From the NCBI RefSeq assembly GCF_001279725.1, contig NZ_LGDE01000452.1:1-26710 (forward strand): a stretch of DNA of 26,710 nucleotides, read 5' to 3'. Source of the DNA: Streptomyces sp. WM4235. Its GTDB lineage: Bacteria; Actinomycetota; Actinomycetes; Streptomycetales; Streptomycetaceae. The first letter of the stretch is position 1; each line of letters opens with the position of its first letter. A program made the position numbers and the translations under genes. Shown here in pieces: positions 6,116 through 14,349 of the stretch. A model generated the notes under the pieces. That model saw only the letters and a program-made list of their open reading frames with translations, did not search any database and was not told where the DNA came from.

Positions 6116-8935
6116 TTAAGCGGCGATGACATCGGTCCACCCCGCAGATGACGCTCCGACGGTCGGCGCGAGAGTGAACTCGGCCCATATGACCTTTCCG
6201 TCGGCGGTATAGCGGGTGCCCCAGGCCTGCGCGAGCTGCGCGACGAGGAAGAGTCCGCGGCCGCCCTCGTCGGTGGAGGTCGCCTGTCGTAGGCGCGGTG
6301 AGGTGCTGCTGCCGTCGTAGACCTCGCAGATCAGGGACCGGTCGTGGATGAGGCGGACCCGGATCGGTTCCCCGCCGTAGCGGACGGCGTTGGTGACCAT
6401 CTCGCTGAGCAGTAGTTCGGTGGCGAACGCGACTTCCTCCAGGCCCCAGTCGGCCAGCCGGCGCACGGCGGCAGCACGAACGTCGCAGACGCGAGCCGGG
6501 TCGGCCGGGAGGTCCCAGGTGGCGATCCGGTCGGGCGGAAGGGCGTGTGTACGGGCGACCAGCAGGGCGATGTCGTCTTCGGGGTGCCGTGGTGCCACTG
6601 TGGCCATGATGGCGTCGCAGGTCTCCTCCGGCGCGCGGTCGGGGTGGGCGAGCGCGCGCCGCAGCCGGGCGAGGTCCTCGTCGATGTCGCGATGACGGTC
6701 TTCGATCAGTCCGTCGGTGTAGAGGACCAGGCTGCTGTTCTCGGGCAGATGGATCTCGGCTGTTTCGAAGGGGAGTCCCCCCAGGCCGAGGGGCAACCCT
6801 GCGGGAAGGTCCGGGAAGCTCACGCTGCCGTCGGGGCTCACCAGCGCGGGTGGAGGGTGGCCCGCGCGCGCCATGGTGCACATCTGCGTGGTGGGGTCGT
6901 AGATGGCGTAAAGGCAGGTGGCGCCGATGAGGGATTCGCGGCCGCCGTCCCCTCCGTCAAGGCGTCCCACGAGGTTGTCGAGGTGCGTGAGGACCTCGTC
7001 GGGGGCGAGATCGAGTTCGGCGAAGTTGCGAGTGGCGGTGCGCAGGTGGCCCATGGTTGCCGCAGCGTGCAGTCCGTGACCGACGACATCGCCGACGAGG
7101 AGCGCGACACGGGTGCCGGAGAGGGGGATGACGTCGAACCAGTCGCCTCCCACGCTGGATTCGGCGGGCAGATAGCGGTGGGCGAGCTCGACGGTGCCCT
7201 GCTCGGGCAGGGAGTGTGGAAGCAGGCTGCGCTGAAGCGCCAGGACCGTGGCGTGTTCGCGGGTGTAGCGGCGGGCGTTGTCGATGCAGAGGGCCGCGCG
7301 GGCGACGAATTCCTGCGCCAGTGAGAGGTCGTCGTTGCCGAAGGGAGCGGAGTCCTGTGCACGGTAGAAGGTGGCAATGCCCAGGACCACGCCCCGTGCC
7401 AGCAGGGGGGCACTGATGAGGGAGTGCACATTCTGGGTGAGCAGTCGCTCGGTGTGCTCGAAGTCTTGGGCGAGCCAGCCGGCGGCGGTCTTCAGATCCG
7501 TCTCCAGCACTGCCTCCATGCTGTCCAGACAGCGTAGATGGGGTGTGCTCGGACGAAGGTCCACCCGCTCGCCGACCGGGTAGAACGGGCAGTCCTCACG
7601 GATGCCGTGGACCACTGTGCGGTGCAGGTCGGTGCGGGGGTCCGCGGATTCATCCCCGCGCAGTACGGCTTCGGGGAGGTCGATGGTGACAAAGTCCGCC
7701 AGACGGGGGACCGCCACCTCGGCCAGCTCCCACGCGGTGCGGCGCACATCCAGCGTGGTCCCGATGCGGGTGCTGGCCTCGGCCAGCAGCTCCAGGCGGC
7801 GTCGCGCCGCGACGGCCAGCCGTCCCACACTCGGCTCTCCCACCAGCACCAGGCCGTCGGCCCGGCCAGCCGCCGGAACGGGCGCCGCGGGAGGCCGGGA
7901 GTGCGGGACGGGTGTCGCCGGGGCCTGCACGGGCGCGGAAAGCAGCGGGGCGGATTCGGGGAAGTGGGGTGAAAGGAGGTGACGCTGCCAGGGCACATCG
8001 AGGGGCAGTATCGCCTCGACGACGAATCCTGCCACGCCTGACGCGCTCGTCAGCGGGCGGCTCAGGAGGGTGACGCGTCGGCCGTCGGACAGGACTACCA
8101 CGGCGGCGGCCCGCTGGGCTGAGGAGATCAACTCGGCGGCTTTTTCCTGGACGATCATCTGGTCACGCCACTCAAGGCCGCTCTGGACCAGATCGTCCAC
8201 TCCGAACCGGTACACGTCGCTGAGCGCCCCGTCGCCGTTCGACCGTTGCCGGGCGTCGAAATAGGCCCGCAGCAGGGACCGCTCGCGTTCCGTGCTGCGC
8301 TCCAACAGCCGATGCTCGATGGCACGAGCAGCGTTGCGCATCACCGTGGTCATCGCGGGGTTCGCCTCGAGGCGTGGACAGCCAAGAGCGAGAACGCCCT
8401 CGATGTGGCCACTGAGCGGATCACGGATCGGCATACCCCAGCAGGCGTTCGACTGGGAACGCTCGGAGAAGTGCTCGGCACCATAGACCTGGCAGAGCCG
8501 CCTTTCGGCGAGCGCGAGAGCGATGCCGTTGGTCCCGGCAAACTGCTCGGCGAACACGAAACCGGGCCTGCTGTGGTGTGCAGGCAGATCACGCTCGAGG
8601 GACGCCACACCGAAACGCCGTGACAGCACCGCCCCGCGCCGGTCGGCGAGGCCCACATTCGCGCGACTCCCGGAGAACACCGCTTGCAGCCTGTCGAGCA
8701 CCGGATCGGCGGCATGAACGAGAGGGCCGGTCAGGTCCAGATCTTCCCAGTACGGGGGATCGGAGGTGTCCGGCGAGACCCCCATCAGGTGACAGCGCCT
8801 CCAGGAGTTCAGGATGAGACTTCGCACGCCGTCCTCGACCGGTTCCCCCTCCAGGAACCGCTCCCGGGCACCGGTGGGGCTCAGGTTCTCACCCCCCAAC
8901 CCCCACTCGATCATTTCCTTCACCGAACGTGCCAC
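6116..8935 (-). CDS. GAF-sensor / SpoIIE-type phosphatase / HATPase regulatory protein
   Basis: This encodes a cytosolic signalling protein of 939 residues. The N-terminal ~220 residues resemble the sensor half of AcoR/DhaR-type regulators (LILNSWRRCHLMGVSPD, then a GAF domain with AGTNGIALAL and CWGMPIRDPLSGHIEGVLAL), but without their AAA+ part. A proline-rich linker and a second GAF domain follow. Next is a PP2C/SpoIIE phosphatase with metal-binding acids in VGGDWFDV, VGDVVGHG, LYTDGLIEDR and HPEDDIALL. Last is an anti-sigma-type HATPase with N-box SEMVTNAVRYGG and G2 GGRGLFLV. Such proteins usually act in partner-switching control of sigma factors. The GTG at 8935 has GAGGTGG about five bases upstream. 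It lies between the permease and binding-protein genes, so it may sense the imported compound. Confidence 0.9.
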   Translation of the reverse strand: MARSVKEMIEWGLGGENLSPTGARERFLEGEPVEDGVRSLILNSWRRCHLMGVSPDTSDPPYWEDLDLTGPLVHAADPVLDRLQAVFSGSRANVGLADRRGAVLSRRFGVASLERDLPAHHSRPGFVFAEQFAGTNGIALALAERRLCQVYGAEHFSERSQSNACWGMPIRDPLSGHIEGVLALGCPRLEANPAMTTVMRNAARAIEHRLLERSTERERSLLRAYFDARQRSNGDGALSDVYRFGVDDLVQSGLEWRDQMIVQEKAAELISSAQRAAAVVVLSDGRRVTLLSRPLTSASGVAGFVVEAILPLDVPWQRHLLSPHFPESAPLLSAPVQAPATPVPHSRPPAAPVPAAGRADGLVLVGEPSVGRLAVAARRRLELLAEASTRIGTTLDVRRTAWELAEVAVPRLADFVTIDLPEAVLRGDESADPRTDLHRTVVHGIREDCPFYPVGERVDLRPSTPHLRCLDSMEAVLETDLKTAAGWLAQDFEHTERLLTQNVHSLISAPLLARGVVLGIATFYRAQDSAPFGNDDLSLAQEFVARAALCIDNARRYTREHATVLALQRSLLPHSLPEQGTVELAHRYLPAESSVGGDWFDVIPLSGTRVALLVGDVVGHGLHAAATMGHLRTATRNFAELDLAPDEVLTHLDNLVGRLDGGDGGRESLIGATCLYAIYDPTTQMCTMARAGHPPPALVSPDGSVSFPDLPAGLPLGLGGLPFETAEIHLPENSSLVLYTDGLIEDRHRDIDEDLARLRRALAHPDRAPEETCDAIMATVAPRHPEDDIALLVARTHALPPDRIATWDLPADPARVCDVRAAAVRRLADWGLEEVAFATELLLSEMVTNAVRYGGEPIRVRLIHDRSLICEVYDGSSTSPRLRQATSTDEGGRGLFLVAQLAQAWGTRYTADGKVIWAEFTLAPTVGASSAGWTDVIAA

Positions 8936-8954
8936 GACGCCACCTCGATGACTC

Positions 8955-8970
8955 TTCGAAGGCCTTCGAA
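8955..8970. promoter_or_regulatory. Perfect 16-bp palindrome upstream of the sensor phosphatase
   Basis: TTCGAAGGCCTTCGAA is its own reverse complement and can be extended outward with one gap (TCTT on the left, AAGA on the right). It lies 20 bases upstream of the start at 8935 and downstream of a -10-like TAGTAT on the minus strand near 8991-8996. This suits an operator. The binding protein is unknown. Confidence 0.5.
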
Positions 8971-9317
8971 AGAACCTCTGCTCTAACACCATACTAGGAG
9001 CAATGCCCCATACCAGCTGACAGTCATCCGTGCTCGCCGGACGTCGTGAATGGCCCCGACGACACGGGGAGTGATCATGGTTCGAGCCGACACGGGCAAC
9101 GATCCTGTCGCGGGAAACGGCGTCGCAATCCGGCCCTCGGGCCACTCCGCGCGAGGTTTGTGCGCGCGGCTGCCGCGACCGCCTCGATCGTCCGCTCGGC
9201 CCACGAGAGGGCAACTGCTGCCGGGGACAGGGGCAAAACAGGGCCGCCGCACAATTCCGCGAAGGGCGGGCGCCTCCGGAGCCCGGTGACGACGGTGAAC
9301 GCAGTCGCCGACAGCGA
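8971..9317. other. Gap between permease and sensor phosphatase genes
   Basis: About 350 bases without a supportable gene. The sensor phosphatase frame stays open to 9331 on the minus strand, but this upstream part has no family match and a good internal start exists. The gap carries a -10-like TAGTAT on the minus strand, so the phosphatase and binding-protein genes probably have their own promoter apart from the transporter genes. Confidence 0.45.
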
Positions 9318-10361
9318 TCACAGAGTGCCATCCGCCCGCGATCCCGACGGCCCCGGCGTGTCGACGGGTGGGAGCCGGTCCTTCGTGGCCCGGGCGCGCA
9401 GCTGCCGCCTGGACGCGTAGCCGGCCAGCCCGACCGCCACCAACAAAGTGGCCCCGTTGAACAGCGGTGTGGCCCAGAACTGGACGCCGAGCTGACCGAT
9501 CCCGGCCAGCCCGACAGCGAGCACGCTCACGGCCACCAGGGTCCCGAACGCATTGGCGCGGCCGGGCCTGATCGTGGTGGAGCCGAGCAGCGCGCCGACG
9601 AAAGCGGGCAGCAGATACTCCAGGCCGACACTCGGGTTGCCGATCTGCTGCTGCGCGGCGAGCAAAACCCCGGCAACGCCGGTGAACAGGCCCGATCCGG
9701 CGAAGGCGTAGACGGAGTACCTACGGACGGGAATACCGATGATCTCGGCGGCGCGGGGGTTGGATCCGACCACGTACAGATACCGGCCGAGCGGCAGCCG
9801 TTCCAACACCACCCAAAGGGCGACGACCGCGGCGAGGACGTAGAAGGCGGGAACCGGCAGACCAAGGAACCGGGCGTCGTAGAGGCGGGTGAAGGAGGCC
9901 GGCAGGCCCTCCGGCCCGGGCACGATCCTGGCGCCGTTGGTAATCCATCCGGTGAGGGCGTACATGATGCTGCCGGTGCCGAGCGTGGCGATGAACGAGT
10001 CGATCCGGGCGAACTCGACGATCGCACCGTTCAGGGCACCGCTCAACGCCCCACCCAGGACGACGACGAGGCAGGCGAGGGGCCAGGGCATCCCCTCCTC
10101 GACGATCAGGTGCATCACCAGAACGTGCGCCAGGCCCAACCCGTAGCCCATGGAGAGGTCGAACTTGCCGGTGGCGATCGGGATCGTCGCACCGAGGGCG
10201 AGAAGAGCGGGCACCGACTGGTTGGACAGGATCGAGGACACGTTGTCGTGGGTGGGGAACGTGTCCGGCATGACGGCGGAATAGACCAGGAAGAGCAGGA
10301 CCGTCAAGCCCACCAGACCGTAGTTCCCGACGACGTGCCCGCGCGTGGACCGGAGGGTCAT
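9318..10361 (-). CDS. Sugar-type ABC transporter permease (RbsC-like)
   Basis: This encodes a 347-residue integral membrane protein of the branched-chain/ribose permease superfamily (BPD_transp_2). It has about eight to ten hydrophobic segments, beginning LVGLTVLLFLVYSAV. Family landmarks are IPIATGKFDLSMG (the usual position of the G-G-I-DLS motif), ARIDSFIATLGTGSIMYALTGW, and the coupling region YVVGSNPRAAEIIGIPVRRY, where GxNxxAAxxxGI is typical. The tail ends in a charged cytosolic stretch. Its ATG overlaps the stop of the ATPase gene by four bases (ATGA), so the two are translationally coupled. The fold and role are secure; the substrate is not known. Confidence 0.92.
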   Translation of the reverse strand: MTLRSTRGHVVGNYGLVGLTVLLFLVYSAVMPDTFPTHDNVSSILSNQSVPALLALGATIPIATGKFDLSMGYGLGLAHVLVMHLIVEEGMPWPLACLVVVLGGALSGALNGAIVEFARIDSFIATLGTGSIMYALTGWITNGARIVPGPEGLPASFTRLYDARFLGLPVPAFYVLAAVVALWVVLERLPLGRYLYVVGSNPRAAEIIGIPVRRYSVYAFAGSGLFTGVAGVLLAAQQQIGNPSVGLEYLLPAFVGALLGSTTIRPGRANAFGTLVAVSVLAVGLAGIGQLGVQFWATPLFNGATLLVAVGLAGYASRRQLRARATKDRLPPVDTPGPSGSRADGTL

Positions 10362-11923
10362 GAAGCCGCCGCGTTTCCCGTGATGGCGGGCATGGCCGAC
10401 GAGGCGCGGGTGAGTTCGGCAACCGTCAACGTGGCACCGGCCGGCTCGGCCGCCACCGAGCCGCGTACGAAAACCAGAGCGCGGTGACAGAGGTCCGCGA
10501 CCTCCTCGAAGTCGGTGGAGACCAGCAGGACCGCCAAGCCCTCGGAGGCCGCTTCATCGAGCAACTGGTGGATCGCGGCCTTGGCCCCCACATCCACGCT
10601 CGCGGTCGGCTCTTCGAGGATCAACAGCCGCAGCCCTGCGCGGAGCGACCGCCCCAGGACCACCTTTTGCTGATTGCCTCCCGAAAGCGTGGTGATGGGT
10701 ACCTCGCTGTCACGGGGGCTCACCGAGAACCGTTCGATCAGGGCAGCCGCCTCGCGCCGCTCCCGCCGGAGACCGAGCCACTGCCACGGCGGCACACCGC
10801 CTGCCCTGGGGTTGGCCAGAAAGTTCTCCCGGACCGTCAGATCGGGTGCGGAGCCCTCCTCTTGACGGTCGGCCGCCACGAAGCCGACCCCTCTGCCGAG
10901 AGCGGCCGCCACGGATGGCGGGTGGTACGGCTCGCCGTCGAGCAGGACCGGGCCGCCGAGCAGCGGCAGCGCACCGGCGAGAGCGCGACCCAGGTGCATG
11001 TGGCCGGCGCCGGTCAGTCCGACCATGCCGAGGATCTCCCCGGGCGCCAGATCCAGACTGACGGGCCCGGTGTGCTGCGTCGTCACCGCGTCGAGGCGCA
11101 GCACGGCAGGTCGGCCCGCGGGCACGGCGCCGGCCATCCCCCGCCCGGTCGGCAGGCTGCCCGCGATGTCACGGACCAGGCGTGCGGGCTCGTACCCGGC
11201 GAGCGGCCCTCGACTGAGCAGGCGACCGTCGCGCAGGACCGCGAACTCGTCGGCGACCCGATACACCTCGTCCAGCCGGTGGCTGACGTACAGGACGGCG
11301 TGCCCCCGATCACGCAGGGTGCGCAGGACGTCGAAGAGCCGGGCACAGTCCGCGGCGGGCAGCATGGCGGTCGGCTCGTCCAGGACGAGGACCTCCGCCC
11401 GGCGCGCGAGGGCCCGGGCGATGGCCACCAAGGAGCGCTCCGCGGGCGCGAGGTCCGCGATCCGGGCATCGGCGTCCAGGTGTCCGGCGACGATCCCGAG
11501 CGCCTCGGCGCAGCGCTCCCGGGTCCGCCGCCAGGAGATCAGACCGTGGTGACGCGGGTAGCCCGTTCCCAGGGCGATGTTCTCGGCGACCGTCATCCAC
11601 GCCACCAAACCGAGGTCCTGGTGGATGAAGGACATCTTCGCGCGGGCGGCATCGGACCCGAGGGGACGCCCTGCCACCGTCACTTCGCCCTCGTCGGCCT
11701 GGTACACACCGGCGAGCACCTTGATCAGGGTGGACTTCCCGGCGCCGTTGGGGCCGAGGAGGGCGAGCACGCTGCCGCGGTGGAGGTCGAGACTGACCCC
11801 GTCCAGCGCGACGGTGCCGCCGAACCGCTTGCCGAGACCGCGGATCCGCACGAGCGGCTCCCCGTCCAAGCGCCCGGGCGCGTCGTTCGTCGAGGTGTCG
11901 GAAGGGTCGTGGGCGTCATGCAT
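10358..11923 (-). CDS. Sugar-type ABC transporter ATPase with two nucleotide-binding domains
   Basis: This encodes a 521-residue RbsA/MglA-like ATPase with tandem ABC domains. Domain 1 has Walker A GPNGAGKST (57-65) and Walker B LVLDEPTA (about 178-185), but its signature is LAPAERS instead of LSGGQ. Domain 2 has a degenerate Walker A without lysine (GLTGAGHMHL), a canonical signature LSGGNQQK and Walker B LLILEEPTA. One composite site therefore appears catalytic and the other degenerate. The ATG at 11923 is preferred to the one at 11956 because GGAG lies six bases upstream. It overlaps the permease by ATGA and lies 201 bases after the cyclase gene on the same strand; the gap could hold its promoter. 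Confidence 0.92.
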   Translation of the reverse strand: MHDAHDPSDTSTNDAPGRLDGEPLVRIRGLGKRFGGTVALDGVSLDLHRGSVLALLGPNGAGKSTLIKVLAGVYQADEGEVTVAGRPLGSDAARAKMSFIHQDLGLVAWMTVAENIALGTGYPRHHGLISWRRTRERCAEALGIVAGHLDADARIADLAPAERSLVAIARALARRAEVLVLDEPTAMLPAADCARLFDVLRTLRDRGHAVLYVSHRLDEVYRVADEFAVLRDGRLLSRGPLAGYEPARLVRDIAGSLPTGRGMAGAVPAGRPAVLRLDAVTTQHTGPVSLDLAPGEILGMVGLTGAGHMHLGRALAGALPLLGGPVLLDGEPYHPPSVAAALGRGVGFVAADRQEEGSAPDLTVRENFLANPRAGGVPPWQWLGLRRERREAAALIERFSVSPRDSEVPITTLSGGNQQKVVLGRSLRAGLRLLILEEPTASVDVGAKAAIHQLLDEAASEGLAVLLVSTDFEEVADLCHRALVFVRGSVAAEPAGATLTVAELTRASSAMPAITGNAAAS

Positions 11924-12124
11924 GGACGTCTCCAGGGCCGACCTCGGATCCCCCATCCGGGAGAGTGGGACAGGCAGGATGCTATGGGTAGTTTAGGGAT
12001 GTTCCACGTATGACGGTGCTTATGCCTCATCCACGTCGAACCAGATTGCCCGGCCGCAGGGGCGTCGAGGCCCCCACGCCCAGGCCGGCAGCGCAACGAG
12101 GATCAGGCCGCCGTACCACCTACC

Positions 12125-13057
12125 TCAGAGAAGAGCGACCGGATTCACCGGCGATCCGGTCCCGCCGGGGACGTTGAGCGGAGCCACGACGATCATGAAC
12201 TCATAGCGTCCCGCCCCCGCGCACGCGGTGGACAGCGCCTCCAGGTCCAAGTTGTCCAGCAGGGGCACCCCCATCGCCGCCACGGCGAGGACGTGTACGG
12301 GGGAGTGGACGCCCTCGACCGGCGACGGGCGTACATCGCTGTCGCCATCCGCGCCCAGCAGACTGACGCCACGCTCCGCCAGCATCGGCAACGCGTCCAC
12401 GTGCAGGCCCGCGCTGGCCGCGTCAACGTCCCACGGTCCCAGCTCGCGGCGGCGCCGGAACCGACCGGAGCGCACCAGCACCGCGCACCCGTCGTCGAGC
12501 GTCACGCCGAGGGCCTGCTCGGCGGCGGCCACATCACCGGCGTGGACCGGCTGCCCGGGTTCCAGCCAGTCGACCCCCAATACGGCGGGCAGGTCGAGGA
12601 GCACACCCTTGGTGACGAGCGGCCCGAGCGCCTCCACCGAACCGAAACGGGCACCGGCGGCGCCAACGACGTCGCGCGCCACATGCCCCTCGTAGAGCCG
12701 CCCCCGGTAGGCGACGTGTGACAGCGCGTCGAGGTGGCTGACCGCCTTGCCGTGGTAGTCGACGCCGAGGAAGTCCTTGTGGACGGTCGGCTCCGGCACC
12801 TCGACGTCGCCGAGGTCGGACATGTAGTGAAGGGCAGGCCTGCTGTTGTCAGGACCGGACCGGGTGTTCCAGGGCAGCCCCAGAGGTACCGCCGTCCCCT
12901 CCCGAACCAGCGCGGCGGCCCGGCGCACGTGGTCCGGGGTGACTCGGTTCCAGGCGCCCCGATCTGCCTGCGCCCAGCGGCCCCACGAACGGACCGAGGC
13001 GAACAGGGCATCGAATTCCTGACGGGAGACCCGGGGAACCCCGGGGTCAGTGCTCAT
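12125..13057 (-). CDS. Cyclase-family metal-dependent hydrolase (kynurenine formamidase-like fold)
   Basis: This encodes a 310-residue protein of the cyclase superfamily (kynurenine formamidase, isatin hydrolase and relatives), which use a divalent metal to hydrolyse amide, lactam or ester bonds. The metal-binding signature is present as H102, H108, D110 and H114 in YHGKAVSHLDALSHV. The later pattern DGCAVLVRSGRFRRR is the usual substrate-side strand. The ATG at 13057 gives the normal family N-terminus; GGAG lies about 12 bases upstream, which is rather far. The frame is open to 13318, but the extension is unlike any family member. It is first in the minus-strand run leading into the transporter, so it may act on the transported compound or a derivative. 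The actual substrate is unknown. Confidence 0.85.
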   Translation of the reverse strand: MSTDPGVPRVSRQEFDALFASVRSWGRWAQADRGAWNRVTPDHVRRAAALVREGTAVPLGLPWNTRSGPDNSRPALHYMSDLGDVEVPEPTVHKDFLGVDYHGKAVSHLDALSHVAYRGRLYEGHVARDVVGAAGARFGSVEALGPLVTKGVLLDLPAVLGVDWLEPGQPVHAGDVAAAEQALGVTLDDGCAVLVRSGRFRRRRELGPWDVDAASAGLHVDALPMLAERGVSLLGADGDSDVRPSPVEGVHSPVHVLAVAAMGVPLLDNLDLEALSTACAGAGRYEFMIVVAPLNVPGGTGSPVNPVALL

Positions 13058-13648
13058 GGGTGCGTGGCGCTCCAGACTCTTCCGGGGCGGCGGGCGGACC
13101 CGCCCATTCCTCATGCATACCCGTTCCGGCCGGGCGCACAAGGCTCCACGCGGGCCGACGCGCCGATACGTGACGGCCGTACCGCCCCGCGAAGCGGGCT
13201 CGACCCCTGAGCGCCCGTGCGCTCGCCCCTCCCCGGGCTCGGGGCCTGAGGTCACCACCAGGTCCCCTACGCCTCGCGGCATGCGTGGCCTCGGCGCCGG
13301 CCCCCGACGAGGCCACATGTCGGATCGGCCTCGGCAACGCCCTCATCGCCGAGTCTTCGTGTCAGTACACGACCTGCCGGCCCTGCGACGGTAGTGACAT
13401 TCCGGCTCGGCCCGCCCTGCAACACCCGATCGCAGAGGACCCTCCCCGCCAATCAGCTCTCAACACGCATGTCGCCGGCCCCTACCGCAGGCAGACCGCC
13501 GCTCTCCGCGACGGTTGAGATCATCCTGTGACACCGTTGGCGTGCGGGACACAAGGACTCCAGCTTGATCAGTGTCACGGGCAATCGATGTGGGCTCGGA
13601 GCCCGCCGGCGGCAGGGATGCGTCTCGGGCGCGCTCGCGGGGGCGGGG
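13058..13648. other. Intergenic stretch, nothing supportable
   Basis: About 590 bases between the cyclase gene and the toxin-antitoxin pair. Overlapping open frames exist on both strands, but none combines a ribosome site, Streptomyces codon bias and a recognisable domain. I see no tRNA, no tandem repeat and no clear terminator. The cyclase promoter should lie at its left end. Confidence 0.45.
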
Positions 13649-14044
13649 TCAGTGGAAGCCGAGCATGCCGGGCGTCTCGATGCCGATGGCGAGGATGCCG
13701 GGTGGGTAGCGGTTCTCGTCGTCGGTCAGAAGGATCGGCATTCCGCCTGTGCCGGTGCGGCGCAGGGCGGTGTAAAGGGCATGGCAGGTGTCCATGCCGC
13801 CGTAGCCGTCGCGGAACATGGTGCCCACGGCCGGTGCGTCGATCTGCCCGAGTGGCTCGACATCGGTGCACGGGTATCCGAGAACGGCGTGGGAGGCTCC
13901 CGGGTGGGCTGCCTCGGCCTGAGCGAGGCACAACGCCGACACGAGCAGCCGATCCCCACTCGCGGTGACGTTGACCGCCAGCGCGTTGAGCGCCTTGTGC
14001 CCCGAGGCCAGGGCGGCTACGGCGCTGGTGTCGAGAATGATCAC
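13649..14044 (-). CDS. PIN-domain ribonuclease toxin (VapC-like)
   Basis: This encodes a 131-residue PIN-domain protein, probably an RNase toxin. The N-terminal strand MIILDTSAVAAL carries the first acidic ligand (D5). E44 in AQAEAA, D85 in GGMDTCHALYTAL and D108/D109 in LLTDDENRY complete a plausible metal site. Its ATG overlaps the antitoxin stop by four bases (ATGA), the usual coupled arrangement. The cleaved RNA cannot be predicted. Confidence 0.85.
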   Translation of the reverse strand: MIILDTSAVAALASGHKALNALAVNVTASGDRLLVSALCLAQAEAAHPGASHAVLGYPCTDVEPLGQIDAPAVGTMFRDGYGGMDTCHALYTALRRTGTGGMPILLTDDENRYPPGILAIGIETPGMLGFH

Positions 14045-14325
14045 GCGGCGTCCCTGCCCGGCATGGCCAGCACCTTCTCCGCCGCGATCCGCCGCAGGTT
14101 GCCGAGCACGTCCAAGGCGGCGAACTCCTCGTCGCTGACGCCGATACCGATCACCTCACGCGCATGCGCCCCCGCTGCCGCGACCTGCTCCGCCCGTTGC
14201 GCGGCCGTGGGTTCCGCGGACGCGAGTGCGTCGACGAGCTGGCCGATACTCAGCCCTCGCTCCTCGGCGAGCTCGGCGAGATGATCGCGAGTCTGCTTTG
14301 TCACTTGAATCGTCGTATTGGCCAT
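14041..14325 (-). CDS. Ribbon-helix-helix antitoxin (VapB-like)
   Basis: This encodes a 94-residue antitoxin. Residues about 3-33 (TIQVTKQTRDHLAELAEERGLSIGQLVDAL, quoted in part: TIQVTKQTRDHLAEL) have the pattern of a ribbon-helix-helix DNA-binding domain, and the C-terminal half would wrap the toxin. No purine-rich ribosome site precedes the ATG. A -10-like TATGGT ends six bases before it, suggesting leaderless transcription. The CCATAGC motif occurs twice, once over the start codon and once over the -10 element, and could be the autoregulatory operator. Confidence 0.83.
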   Translation of the reverse strand: MANTTIQVTKQTRDHLAELAEERGLSIGQLVDALASAEPTAAQRAEQVAAAGAHAREVIGIGVSDEEFAALDVLGNLRRIAAEKVLAMPGRDAA

Positions 14326-14331
14326 AGCTTG

Positions 14332-14337
14332 ACCATA
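14332..14337 (-). promoter_or_regulatory. -10 element of a likely leaderless toxin-antitoxin promoter
   Basis: The minus-strand hexamer TATGGT (fits TANNNT) ends six bases before the antitoxin ATG, which would place transcription start at the A of ATG. No Shine-Dalgarno sequence is present. A second candidate, TATAGG, lies about 11 bases further upstream and would give a short leader. Confidence 0.45.
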
Positions 14338-14349
14338 GCATTCCTATAG

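Noticed and set aside
4686..6881. 731-residue version of the solute-binding protein
   Set aside because: The first ~350 residues overlap the sensor phosphatase gene in another frame. A lipoprotein start with a ribosome site lies at 5819.
10484..12013. 509-residue plus-strand open frame
   Set aside because: Shadow of the ABC ATPase gene; composition is typical of antisense to high-G+C coding sequence.
12060..12085. GGGGC/GCCCC hairpin considered as a terminator between cyclase and ATPase genes
   Set aside because: The stem is only five base pairs and no T-tract follows; such pairs are common at this G+C content.
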